Source: Paraferrimonas haliotis (GTDB lineage Bacteria > Pseudomonadota > Gammaproteobacteria > Enterobacterales > Shewanellaceae). From it: a stretch of 64,000 nucleotides of DNA. The stretch spans positions 1 through 64,000 of the forward strand of contig NZ_NRRB01000004.1 in assembly GCF_002282895.1 (NCBI RefSeq), in the 5' to 3' direction. The position numbers and the translations under genes are program-made. The notes below the pieces were generated by a model. That model was not told where the DNA came from and did no database searches. It worked only from the letters and a program-made list of their open reading frames with translations. Shown piece by piece: positions 38,463 to 46,951 of the stretch; the stretch's first letter is position 1, and each line of letters starts with the position of its first letter.

Positions 38463-38490
38463 TTGCATTAACGTTCAAATAGAATAAACT
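38463..38490 (+). promoter_or_regulatory. Probable promoter of acpP
   Basis: TTGCAT and TAAACT are spaced by 16 bases, about 45 bases before the acpP start. A separate promoter here is expected, because ACP is made in large excess over the upstream enzymes. Confidence 0.5.
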
Positions 38491-38535
38491 ACTCGCATCA
38501 TACGCAACAGCGTAAATTAATGGGAATAAAAAAAC

Positions 38536-38769
38536 ATGAGCAACATCCAAGAACGCGTACACAAGATTATCGTAGAACAACTAGGTGTTAAAGAAGAAGA
38601 CGTAAAAGCAGAAGCTTCTTTCGTAGACGACCTAGGTGCAGATTCTCTAGACACTGTTGAACTAGTAATGGCTCTTGAAGAAGAGTTCGATACTGAGATT
38701 CCAGATGAAGAAGCTGAGAAAATCACTACCGTTCAAGCAGCTATTGATTACGTTACTAACAATCAATAA
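38536..38769 (+). CDS. acpP: Acyl carrier protein
   Basis: This 77-residue acidic protein carries growing acyl chains on 4'-phosphopantetheine attached to Ser37 in [20 protein letters not shown]. Codon use is strongly biased toward common codons, in line with very high expression. A terminator follows before fabF, which would keep acpP transcripts abundant and fabF lower. Confidence 0.98.
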   Translation: MSNIQERVHKIIVEQLGVKEEDVKAEASFVDDLGADSLDTVELVMALEEEFDTEIPDEEAEKITTVQAAIDYVTNNQ

Positions 38770-38785
38770 GTGCCAGAATTTTGAA

Positions 38786-38813
38786 AACAGGTGGCCTTGA
38801 GCCGCCTGTTTTT
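38786..38813 (+). terminator. Intrinsic terminator after acpP
   Basis: AACAGGTGGC and GCCGCCTGTT form a 10-bp stem with one G-T pair and a 5-base loop, followed by TTTTTG. It probably acts as a partial terminator between acpP and fabF. Confidence 0.75.
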
Positions 38814-38856
38814 GTTTTAAGCGAACCATTTTAACGATTCGGTAGAGGAGATAGCC

Positions 38857-40095
38857 ATGAGCAAACGCCGCGTTGTAATTACAGGACTGGGAGCGGTCAC
38901 TCCCGTCGGTAATGATGTTGAGACGACTTGGAAGGCTTTATTAGCAGGCCAAAGTGGTGTCGACAAAATTGAGAAATTTGATGCCTCTGAATTTGCTTGT
39001 CAGTTTGCGGCGTGCGTTAAGGACTTTGACGTCACTCAATACGTCTCCCGTAAAGATGCGCGTAAAATGGATCCCTTCATTCATTACGGCATGGCGGCAT
39101 CGATTCAAGCCATTGAAGACGCCAAGTTGGATATGGATTCGTTGCCGAAACATCGAGTAGGCACAGCCATTGGTGCTGGCATCGGTGGTATGGAAGCCAT
39201 TGAAAATAATCATTCTGCCTACCTTAAAGGTGGTCCAAGAAAGATTTCTCCGTTTTTCATTCCAAGCTGCATTATTAATATGATTGCCGGTCATGTTTCC
39301 ATTAAATATGGCATGACAGGGCCTAATTTCGCAGTAACCACCGCCTGTACCACCGGCGTTCACAACATCGGATTTGCGGCGAGAACCATTGCATACGGTG
39401 ATGCCGATGTAATGATTGCCGGCGGCGCAGAAATGGTTACTACCGCCATGGGCATAGGCGGCTTTGCCGCAGCAAAAGCGTTATCGACACGTAACGATGA
39501 TCCTAAAGCGGCCAGTCGTCCGTGGGACAAAGATCGCGATGGCTTTGTCATGGGCGAGGGTGCCGGAATGATGGTTATGGAAGAGTACGAACACGCGAAA
39601 GCTCGTGGGGCCACCATTTACGGCGAGCTGGTAGGCTTTGGCATGAGTGGCGATGCTTTTCACATGACCTCACCACCGGCAGATGGCGCCGGTGCAGCGT
39701 TGGCGATGGCGAATGCGGTTGCGGATGCGGGCATCGACAAAGAGTTGGTTGGCTACATTAATGCCCACGGCACCTCGACTCCTGCAGGCGATAAAGCCGA
39801 AGCGGCCGCTGTGAAACAAGTCTTTGCTGAGCACGCTTATCAATTAAAGGTAAGCTCTACTAAATCGATGACCGGGCACTTATTAGGGGCTGCGGGCTCT
39901 GTCGAAGCCATCTTTACTTTGTTGGCCTTACGTGATCAGCGCATCCCACCGACCATTAATCTGGATAATCCTGATGAAGGTTGTGATCTTGATTTTGTCG
40001 CCAACGTCGCCAGCGATGCCGACATGGAATACGCCTTGTGCAATTCATTCGGATTTGGTGGCACGAATGGCTCTCTGCTATTTAAGAAAATCTAG
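38857..40095 (+). CDS. fabF: Beta-ketoacyl-ACP synthase II
   Basis: FabF elongates acyl-ACP and performs the temperature-regulated C16:1 to C18:1 step. The 412-residue enzyme has Cys164 in [13 protein letters not shown], His in [11 protein letters not shown] and His in [13 protein letters not shown], the Cys-His-His triad. The residues after the Cys (TTG rather than the usual ATG-Ala form) differ slightly from E. coli. The cluster ends here at a terminator. Confidence 0.98.
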   Translation: MSKRRVVITGLGAVTPVGNDVETTWKALLAGQSGVDKIEKFDASEFACQFAACVKDFDVTQYVSRKDARKMDPFIHYGMAASIQAIEDAKLDMDSLPKHRVGTAIGAGIGGMEAIENNHSAYLKGGPRKISPFFIPSCIINMIAGHVSIKYGMTGPNFAVTTACTTGVHNIGFAARTIAYGDADVMIAGGAEMVTTAMGIGGFAAAKALSTRNDDPKAASRPWDKDRDGFVMGEGAGMMVMEEYEHAKARGATIYGELVGFGMSGDAFHMTSPPADGAGAALAMANAVADAGIDKELVGYINAHGTSTPAGDKAEAAAVKQVFAEHAYQLKVSSTKSMTGHLLGAAGSVEAIFTLLALRDQRIPPTINLDNPDEGCDLDFVANVASDADMEYALCNSFGFGGTNGSLLFKKI

Positions 40096-40153
40096 CTCGG
40101 ATTTATGGGCGTTTAATGGATTAAGCTAAACGCCATTCATTAGTTGAATTAAT

Positions 40154-40186
40154 AGCCGGTTGTCGTAACATAACAACCGGCTTTTT
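40154..40186 (+). terminator. Intrinsic terminator of the fab cluster
   Basis: AGCCGGTTGT and ACAACCGGCT form a 10-bp stem with a 9-base loop, followed by TTTTT. Confidence 0.85.
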
Positions 40187-40204
40187 AATGGATTGTGAGG
40201 GGCA

Positions 40205-41710
40205 ATGGAACCAGCCAGTTTTATCGCAGTAGATTTTGGCACACAAAGCCTGCGGGCCTTATTAGTTTCCGATGGCGGTGAAACCCTCGATGCCGTTCAG
40301 CTGGCATCACCAAACTTTATCGACAGCCCAACAGAGCCACAACGCAAAGAGTACCAGCCGAGTGCGGTGATTAGCCTGTTAGAGTCCGCTCTTAAGCAAC
40401 TCACCAGCAAACACCATCCCGCTCTATCGCAACTGCGGGGTATCAGTATTACTTGTCAGCGCAATTGCCTGATAGCACTGGATACAAACGCTCGTCCTAT
40501 CTCAAATCTTGTCCACTGGTCTGATAAACGACGGGCCAGCAAGCTTGTGCCCATGCCCTGGTATCAGCGGTTAGCGTTCGCAGTTGCAGGCGTATCCGAG
40601 CGCATTCATCTGTTACGCCAAAAAGCCATTGTTAATGTCTGGTCAGAAGGCTCTGACATCATGCAAAAGGCGAATAAGGTGGTGCAGTTGTCAGCTTGGT
40701 TGCAGTGGCACCTATGCCAAACTCTGGTGGACAGCGACGCCTCTCAAATAGGGTATCTGCCTTTTAATTTTAAAACCGGGGTTTGGTATCCCAGCTACAA
40801 TTGGCGCTATAAAGCGCTCGCTATTACCTCAAAGCAGTTACCAAAATTGGTGCCACCGTGCCAACGATTAGGATGCGTTACTGCTGAGGTAGCTCAAAAA
40901 ACGGGCCTACCGGTTGGCTTGCCTGTGTATGCCGCCGGGTCAGATAAAGCCTGTGAGTCCTTTGCCAGTGGTGGCGGCTTGGCAGGCGTGGCCAACATCA
41001 GTTTAGGATCTGCGGCAACCATCAGTGTTGAGGCAGCAAGCTATCAAGAAGCCTATCGATATTTACCGGCATTTCCCTCAATTGCCAATAACCAGCATAT
41101 TGTAGAGATCCAGCTTGAGCAGGGCTTATGGCTACTGAGCTTATTGCTGCAGCAATTTGGCCTGCAAGAACAACAGCAAGCACAATCGCTGCAACTGTCT
41201 GTGGAGTCGCTGGTCATGCAACATATTGATACAATCCCTATTGGCTGTAACGGCCTAACGATTAAGCCTACAGAGGATGAACAAGCCATATTGGCCAAGA
41301 TTTATGCCTCTAAGAGCAGTGCTCAGGGGTTAACAAATACACAGCGCTATCAAGCCTATCGCGCGTGTTTGGAAGGGGTGTTGTTTGGTTTAAAGCGCGA
41401 GTTTCATCGAGTTCAAGCCTGTTCCGATAGCAAGATTACGACACTGCGAGTTAGCGGTGGAGGCAGTCAAAGTAAACAGCTCTTGCAAATGGTCGCCGAC
41501 CTATTTAATTTACCAGTAGAAACTATCCATACACACCAAGCCTGTGCATTAGGCGCAGCCATGTGTGTCGCAGTGGGTAGCGGGCGCTACCGCGACATAA
41601 CGCAAGCAAGAGAACAGATGGCCCACGTTAAACAGCGGTTTTTGCCAAATAGGGAAAACAGTGCCCGTTATCAAAAATACCATCAAGATCGGAGACAACA
41701 ACATGGCTAA
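40205..41710 (+). CDS. FGGY family carbohydrate kinase
   Basis: The 501-residue sugar or polyol kinase has the ASKHA fold. The phosphate-binding start is FIAVDFGTQSLRALLVS, a catalytic Asp lies in PVYAAGSDKACESFASGG, and the C-terminal nucleotide site is LRVSGGGSQSKQLLQMVADL followed by CALGAAMCVAV. It does not clearly match xylulokinase, glycerol kinase or ribulokinase, and there is no transporter or regulator nearby, so the substrate is unknown. It overlaps the next gene by eight bases, indicating a coupled pair with a dehydrogenase. It follows the fab terminator after 18 bases. Confidence 0.85.
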   Translation: MEPASFIAVDFGTQSLRALLVSDGGETLDAVQLASPNFIDSPTEPQRKEYQPSAVISLLESALKQLTSKHHPALSQLRGISITCQRNCLIALDTNARPISNLVHWSDKRRASKLVPMPWYQRLAFAVAGVSERIHLLRQKAIVNVWSEGSDIMQKANKVVQLSAWLQWHLCQTLVDSDASQIGYLPFNFKTGVWYPSYNWRYKALAITSKQLPKLVPPCQRLGCVTAEVAQKTGLPVGLPVYAAGSDKACESFASGGGLAGVANISLGSAATISVEAASYQEAYRYLPAFPSIANNQHIVEIQLEQGLWLLSLLLQQFGLQEQQQAQSLQLSVESLVMQHIDTIPIGCNGLTIKPTEDEQAILAKIYASKSSAQGLTNTQRYQAYRACLEGVLFGLKREFHRVQACSDSKITTLRVSGGGSQSKQLLQMVADLFNLPVETIHTHQACALGAAMCVAVGSGRYRDITQAREQMAHVKQRFLPNRENSARYQKYHQDRRQQHG

Positions 41711-42578
41711 AGTAGCGTTTTTAGGATTAGGTGTTATGGGCTTTCCAATGGCGGGACACCTAGTGCAAAACGGCCATCAAGTAACGGTTTATAACCGCAC
41801 TCAAGCCAAAGCTGACACTTGGGTAGAACACTTCGGCGGCCGTTCTCAGCCTACGCCAAAGGCTGCGGTAGCGGATGCCGATGTGGTGTTTTGTTGTGTT
41901 GGTAATGACGACGACCTAAAGCAGGTTATTATCGGTGAAGAGGGCGCGTTGTTAGGTATGAAGCCTGGTTCCATTCTTGTGGATCACACAACAGCCTCAG
42001 CCGATGTAGCTCGAGAGCTGAGCAGCACTCTGGCAAAACACGACATTGGCTTTCTAGATGCGCCGGTATCCGGCGGACAAGCCGGTGCTGAAAACGGCGT
42101 GTTAACCGTAATGGTGGGTGGTGATGCTGAGGTGTTTAATGCAACCAAAGCCATTATGGACAGCTACGCCCGCTGTGCTGAGTTGATAGGGCCCGTTGGC
42201 AGCGGTCAGCTGGCTAAGATGGTTAACCAAATTTGCATTGCCGGGGTAGTTCAAGGCTTGGCGGAAGGGTTACATTTTGCTAAAAAAGCGGGGCTCGATG
42301 GCGAAAAAGTGGTTGAGGTCATTTCCAAAGGCGCAGCTCAAAGTTGGCAAATGGAAAATCGCTATCAAACCATGCTACAAGACCAATACGACTTTGGCTT
42401 TGCCGTGGATTGGATGCGCAAAGATTTGGGCATCGCACTTAATGAAGCCCGCACGAATGGCGCTAACTTGCCGTTGACGGCATTAGTAGATCAATTCTAC
42501 AGCGAAGTGCAAAAACTGGGTGGCCATCGCTGGGATACTTCAAGTCTGCTTGCGAGACTTGAGCAAAATAACGACTAA
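41703..42578 (+). CDS. Beta-hydroxyacid dehydrogenase (3-hydroxyisobutyrate dehydrogenase family)
   Basis: The 291-residue NAD(P)-dependent enzyme has the dinucleotide loop FLGLGVMGFPMAGHL, the substrate block DAPVSGGQAGAENGVLTVMVGG, and the catalytic Lys in GSGQLAKMVNQ. These are the three signatures of 3-hydroxyisobutyrate, tartronate semialdehyde and glyoxylate/succinic semialdehyde reductases. Members cannot be separated by eye. ATG 41703 gives the normal start MAKVAFLGLG. It overlaps the FGGY kinase gene, and a DUF4440-like gene follows, so the three form a putative small carbohydrate-acid operon. Confidence 0.88.
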   Translation: MAKVAFLGLGVMGFPMAGHLVQNGHQVTVYNRTQAKADTWVEHFGGRSQPTPKAAVADADVVFCCVGNDDDLKQVIIGEEGALLGMKPGSILVDHTTASADVARELSSTLAKHDIGFLDAPVSGGQAGAENGVLTVMVGGDAEVFNATKAIMDSYARCAELIGPVGSGQLAKMVNQICIAGVVQGLAEGLHFAKKAGLDGEKVVEVISKGAAQSWQMENRYQTMLQDQYDFGFAVDWMRKDLGIALNEARTNGANLPLTALVDQFYSEVQKLGGHRWDTSSLLARLEQNND

Positions 42579-42605
42579 CTAATTGTTTACCTTTAAGGTT
42601 TGACC

Positions 42606-42980
42606 GTGAACGAAAAATTAAAACAATCCATGATCGACCTCGAATTGCACTTGCTGGAGCCCAGTGTGCGAGCCGATCCTATGCAGTTGGATAAGTTTTT
42701 GGCAGACGATTTCTTTGAGTTTGGCAGTTCCGGCGTAGCCTTTGGTAAAACAGAGGTCATGCAAAGGCTACCCAGCGAAACCTCACCGAAAGTCGAAACC
42801 CACGGCTTTCGAGTACGAGAATTAGCCTCAGGGGTGGTGCAAATTATTTATCGAGCCAGCCTGCAGCGTGCCAACGAAGCCCATATTATCTATTCGTTGC
42901 GCAGTTCAATTTGGCGATTGCGCGACAAACAGTGGCAGTTGGTGTTCCATCAAGGTACACCAACCAAAGCGTTTAAGTGA
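42606..42980 (+). CDS. DUF4440-like NTF2-fold protein
   Basis: The 124-residue protein has the pattern of the DUF4440 / SnoaL-like NTF2 family: LEPSVRADPMQLDKFLADDFFEFGSSG near the start, then IIYRAS and SSIWRLRDKQWQLVFHQGTP at the end. These proteins form a cone-shaped pocket; many have no known substrate. GTG 42606 has AAGG seven bases upstream; a TTG six bases earlier is too close to it. It is 27 bases behind the dehydrogenase gene. Confidence 0.75.
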   Translation: MNEKLKQSMIDLELHLLEPSVRADPMQLDKFLADDFFEFGSSGVAFGKTEVMQRLPSETSPKVETHGFRVRELASGVVQIIYRASLQRANEAHIIYSLRSSIWRLRDKQWQLVFHQGTPTKAFK

Positions 42981-43003
42981 TGTAAACTGCGCTTGTATAA
43001 GGC

Positions 43004-43882
43004 TTAATCCAGAATCAAATGTTCCAGTTGCACATTGGTGACACTGTGCAACGCTTCCATGCTGGCGTTAGCCAGCGAAATAGCCCCATGCTGACTTTCC
43101 ACCAATACTGCGCGAACAATGTTTGCTGGGCTGATGCCGTTAAGTGCCAATTCACTGAGCACTGCTTGTGCTGGCATTAAGCTTGGGTTAAATGCCGCAT
43201 TCTCAACGTAACTACCGGCGAAATTGCCCAGCTCAGCACAGCTTACTGCTATGGCGCTGTGGGTGTTAGTGTACGGTGAGTAACTGCGATTAGCGTATTG
43301 CACAGCTAAGCCAAGCAGCGGGTCGTTGCTTAAGTAGTCTAGACTCTGGTGAGTGTGGCTGAGAAACGGTTGCGCCACCCCTAAGTCACCAGGTTTGAAG
43401 CCATGGGGCAGCAGTTGCGCTAATGTCAACTCACCGCTTGGAATGGCAATGCCAAGCTTATCGGCGTCCACCAATTCGTTCATAAATTGGCGACAATGAC
43501 CGCAGGGAGTGGCGTTAATGGTGATGGCTTTGATGCTGCTGGCACCATGATTCCAGGCATGATTAATGGCTGCTTGTTCGGCGTGCAAAGAGTGATTCAA
43601 CGACTGCCCGGGAATTTCGTAATTGGCTCCGAAAAAGGCATAACCTCGCTGATCTTCGGCAATGGCACCGACGTGGAAACCACTGATGGGGGCGCGGGCG
43701 TAACTGGCTGCTAACGGCAGCAATAAATTAAATAGCTCAGCCTTGGTGCAGCCTTGAACTTGACACAATTGCTGCACTTGCTGTTGGGTAAAATATCCTT
43801 GAAAGCCGCTTTGCAGTATGGGTTCAAGCGCTTGGGCTAGCGCCAAAGGCAAGTTGTTTAGAGCTAACGCTTGTGCGTTCAT
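43004..43882 (-). CDS. cdd: Cytidine deaminase
   Basis: This is a 292-residue zinc enzyme of the large, E. coli-type homodimeric form that deaminates cytidine and deoxycytidine. The catalytic half has LHAEQAAINH (His ligand and catalytic Glu) and ATPCGHCRQFMNEL (two Cys ligands); the C-terminal half is the degenerate second domain. It runs opposite to the DUF4440 gene and is 24 bases downstream of sbcB, which is on the same strand. Confidence 0.96.
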   Translation of the reverse strand: MNAQALALNNLPLALAQALEPILQSGFQGYFTQQQVQQLCQVQGCTKAELFNLLLPLAASYARAPISGFHVGAIAEDQRGYAFFGANYEIPGQSLNHSLHAEQAAINHAWNHGASSIKAITINATPCGHCRQFMNELVDADKLGIAIPSGELTLAQLLPHGFKPGDLGVAQPFLSHTHQSLDYLSNDPLLGLAVQYANRSYSPYTNTHSAIAVSCAELGNFAGSYVENAAFNPSLMPAQAVLSELALNGISPANIVRAVLVESQHGAISLANASMEALHSVTNVQLEHLILD

Positions 43883-43906
43883 GGTAACGACCTTTATTAA
43901 TCGGAT

Positions 43907-45340
43907 TTACAAGCTTTGTAGGTACAAAGCCAATTGACTCAAAAGCCCTTGATTGCGTGGATTGCTGCGGGCATTTTCCATAAGTTGCTGCAAATTCATG
44001 ACGTAGTCAGGATCATTTAAACGCTGTTTACAAAACTCTCCCCAACGCAAGGTCTCGTCGTGACTGAGTCCTTCCGGGAAGTTACGAGCGCGATAGCGAA
44101 ACAGCATATCTTGCAAGCGCGAGTCATCAAATTGTAACGACAACGCCGCTAAGTTGCGAGGCTCGGTATTACGGATAAGGCTCATTTTAGACTTATCGGC
44201 ATCACTGAAAAAGCCACCACTGTACAACATGAGATCCGGATCTTGGTTAGCTTCAAACTCACGCTCATCCTCGAACAGCTGTCCAATTTTCTCTCGTATT
44301 TCGTTCTTATGTTGTTGCAACACTTGGTAATTTTTGCGGGCTAACGGCTTATCAATGCCTAAACGCTCCGCATTGTCATCGCTCAAACTGTTAGCCGGTG
44401 CCACGATAGGGCATTTGTTCAACGCCAGCTGAGTAATGGGTACCTTAACCTCACTATTACGGGTATATAAGTGTTGCTTTAGCTCGTCAGCGGACAAATC
44501 CAAAATAGGGGATATGTCGGCGGCCAAGTTCAACATAACCACACCGTTTTGATTGCGAGGGTGATGTATCATTGGAGCAGCAATGGAGGCACAGCCTTGA
44601 ACACTGCCGTAGCGGCTGTTGATGTGCACTACCGGTGCCATGTTTAACACGTCCAACGCCGCTGCCGCGGCTTGTTTTCTGCGCAGTTTTAAGGCGTAAT
44701 CGAATAACCGCGGTTGCGCCTTTTTAACCAATTTAGCCATTTCTATGGTGGCCACAACATCCGCGACGGCATCATGGGCATTGGCATGACCAATACCGTT
44801 GGCCTGAGTAAGTAATTCTAATCGAAAACTGGGTACGCCATTGGCATCGGTTGGCCAGTGAATGCCTTCTGGGCGCAAGGCGTAACAGGCGCGCACTAGG
44901 TCAATCAGATCCCAACGGGAGTTACCGTCTTTCCATTCCCGCTCATAAGGGTCAAAGAAATTGCGATACAAGGTATAGCGGGTGACTTCATCATCAAACC
45001 GAATCGAGTTATAGCCCACAACACAAGTGTTGGGATGGCTCATTTGTTGATGTACTTTGTTGATGAATAAGGCTTCTACGTCACCTTGTTGATTGGCTTG
45101 TTGAGGGGTAATGCCGGTTACCAACATGGCTTCCGGCTTGGGTAAATAATCCGGCGCTAACTTACAAAAATATTCCATCGGCTCGCCAATAATGTTGAGA
45201 TCCATATCGGTACGGATGGCGGCGAATTGGGCGGGTCTGTCTTTACCGGGGTGAACCCCCCAAGTCTCGTAATCGTGCCAAAGAAAAGTGTGGTTGGCTT
45301 GTTGTTGCACAGTGGCAGGCTTCCGTTGCAGGCTTTGCAA
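43907..45340 (-). CDS. sbcB: Exodeoxyribonuclease I
   Basis: This is a 3'-5' single-strand DNA exonuclease (about 477 residues) acting in recombination and mismatch repair. The DEDD core begins FLWHDYETWGVHPGKDRPAQFAAIRTD, followed by VVGYNSIRFDDEVTRY and NAHDAVADVVATIEMAKL; the SH3-like and C-terminal domains that bind SSB follow. The N-terminus is uncertain: no start has a good ribosome site. TTG 45340 is the longest, and GTG 45310 would give a product closer to E. coli in length. Confidence 0.94.
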   Translation of the reverse strand: MQSLQRKPATVQQQANHTFLWHDYETWGVHPGKDRPAQFAAIRTDMDLNIIGEPMEYFCKLAPDYLPKPEAMLVTGITPQQANQQGDVEALFINKVHQQMSHPNTCVVGYNSIRFDDEVTRYTLYRNFFDPYEREWKDGNSRWDLIDLVRACYALRPEGIHWPTDANGVPSFRLELLTQANGIGHANAHDAVADVVATIEMAKLVKKAQPRLFDYALKLRRKQAAAAALDVLNMAPVVHINSRYGSVQGCASIAAPMIHHPRNQNGVVMLNLAADISPILDLSADELKQHLYTRNSEVKVPITQLALNKCPIVAPANSLSDDNAERLGIDKPLARKNYQVLQQHKNEIREKIGQLFEDEREFEANQDPDLMLYSGGFFSDADKSKMSLIRNTEPRNLAALSLQFDDSRLQDMLFRYRARNFPEGLSHDETLRWGEFCKQRLNDPDYVMNLQQLMENARSNPRNQGLLSQLALYLQSL

Positions 45341-45421
45341 TTATGTTAGCATGGAATCCATAAGCGCTGCTATAATACGCCGCCTTTACCGACAGTGACG
45401 ATAAGGTTAACGAGAACATTC

Positions 45422-46231
45422 ATGAGCTATCAATGCCCGCTGTGCCAAGCCGAGCTTACCCTACAACAGCAAATCTGGAAGTGCGTGAACAATCACAGCT
45501 TTGATTGCGCTAAAGAAGGGTACGTCAATCTGTTACCGGTGCAAAACAAAAGCTCAAAAGATCCAGGTGATAATAAAGCCATGATGCAAGCTCGGCGCAG
45601 CTTTCTTGAAAGCGGTTATTACCAAAGCTTATCGGATGCTGTGAATCAGTGTGTTGCCGAGCTATCGGCACAAGCTGAGCTAAACTCATTATTGGATTTA
45701 GGTTGTGGTGAGGGCTATTACACCGGCCGTTTAGCGAACAGCCAGGCAACGCTTAACATCAACGGAATCGACATTTCGAAAAGCGCCATTCGTTATGCTG
45801 CAAAGCGCTATCGGTCGGTGGAGTTTGCCGTTGCTAGCGCCTATCAATTGCCTTTTGCCGATCAGCAATTCGATGCCATTTTGCGCATTTTCGCCCCCAG
45901 TAAGCTCGAAGAGCTGCAACGTTTGCTAAAAACGGGAGGCTACTTGCTGACGGTGGTACCCGGCCCACGGCATTTGTTTGAACTGAAACAAGTGATTTAC
46001 CCCTACCCAAAAGAGCATGAGCTTAATGAGGAGCCTCTTGCCGGTTTTAAGAGGGTTAACAGCACGCGAGTGCAACAGTCATTAACCATAGAGACCAAAG
46101 AGGCGGTACAACATCTGTTGCAGATGACGCCTTATGCGTGGCGCTTATCAGAGCAGCAAAAAACTGAGCTCATGGACAAACCGCTGACCGTGAGCTTGGA
46201 TTTCGTCATTCAAATTCAGCAAAGGTGCTAG
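45422..46231 (+). CDS. rlmA: 23S rRNA (guanine(745)-N1)-methyltransferase RlmA
   Basis: RlmA methylates G745 in helix 35 of 23S rRNA. The 269-residue protein starts with a zinc ribbon (CPLCQAEL, then [18 protein letters not shown]), followed by the SAM motif [16 protein letters not shown] and [20 protein letters not shown] 45422 gives the normal start MSYQCPLC. It diverges from sbcB and ends overlapping yceH in CTAG (46228-46231). Confidence 0.95.
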   Translation: MSYQCPLCQAELTLQQQIWKCVNNHSFDCAKEGYVNLLPVQNKSSKDPGDNKAMMQARRSFLESGYYQSLSDAVNQCVAELSAQAELNSLLDLGCGEGYYTGRLANSQATLNINGIDISKSAIRYAAKRYRSVEFAVASAYQLPFADQQFDAILRIFAPSKLEELQRLLKTGGYLLTVVPGPRHLFELKQVIYPYPKEHELNEEPLAGFKRVNSTRVQQSLTIETKEAVQHLLQMTPYAWRLSEQQKTELMDKPLTVSLDFVIQIQQRC

Positions 46232-46878
46232 CGCTGGGAAGCTAATAAGCTGGTCAGTTTCGCTTTAAGCTCTGCTACCTCTGCCTCAAGAGCATCAACG
46301 CGCGCCAGCAAAGGGGAATCGGCCACTGGGCTGTGAGAAGTCTCGGTATGCTCTGCAAGCGCTTGGCTAACCTCGCCACTAAAGCAATGGCCATAGCGAC
46401 TTTCACGCTTGCCTGGCTCCCGCTGCAGTTTCACCACCAGCGCCGGTTGGCGCGCCGCCAGTTCGGTAAGACAGGACTCCACTTGAGCAACGTCGGAAAA
46501 TTCGGCTAAGCGATTGCTGCGGGTGCGCAACTCGCCCGGTGTTTGCAGCCCTCTTAAAAACATCAGACAAATAATAGCCAACTCTTGCTCAGTTAACTGC
46601 AAGTCGCCAAATTCGGTATTACAAAAACGATGTTGATACTTGCTCACCCGAGCGCCAAAAGAGGACACATCATTAACCAAGCGCTTTTTAACGAGTTCGT
46701 CCACCGTTTGTTGGACTTCAGATTCTGACAGTGCCAATACTGGATCTCGGTTGCTTTTCTGATTACAGGCATTGGTGAGGGCGTTCAATGACAGCGGGTA
46801 TTGATCCGGCGTGGTAATGGACTTTTCGATAAGGCAACCAATGACGCGGGTTTGGTTTAAGGTGAGATTCATATCCAT
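46228..46878 (-). CDS. yceH: YceH family (DUF480/UPF0502) winged-helix protein
   Basis: The 216-residue protein closely follows E. coli Yce[65 protein letters not shown] and [16 protein letters not shown]. Two winged-helix domains are predicted, and a coiled coil at the C-terminus ([16 protein letters not shown]). DNA binding is likely; the target is unknown. It converges on rlmA. Confidence 0.93.
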   Translation of the reverse strand: MDMNLTLNQTRVIGCLIEKSITTPDQYPLSLNALTNACNQKSNRDPVLALSESEVQQTVDELVKKRLVNDVSSFGARVSKYQHRFCNTEFGDLQLTEQELAIICLMFLRGLQTPGELRTRSNRLAEFSDVAQVESCLTELAARQPALVVKLQREPGKRESRYGHCFSGEVSQALAEHTETSHSPVADSPLLARVDALEAEVAELKAKLTSLLASQR

Positions 46879-46951
46879 AAGTGTTTCCGTATATAAGGCT
46901 TTAGGGAAAATGCGTTAGCACCATCTTAGAAAGGTCGCCAGCGTATTGCAA

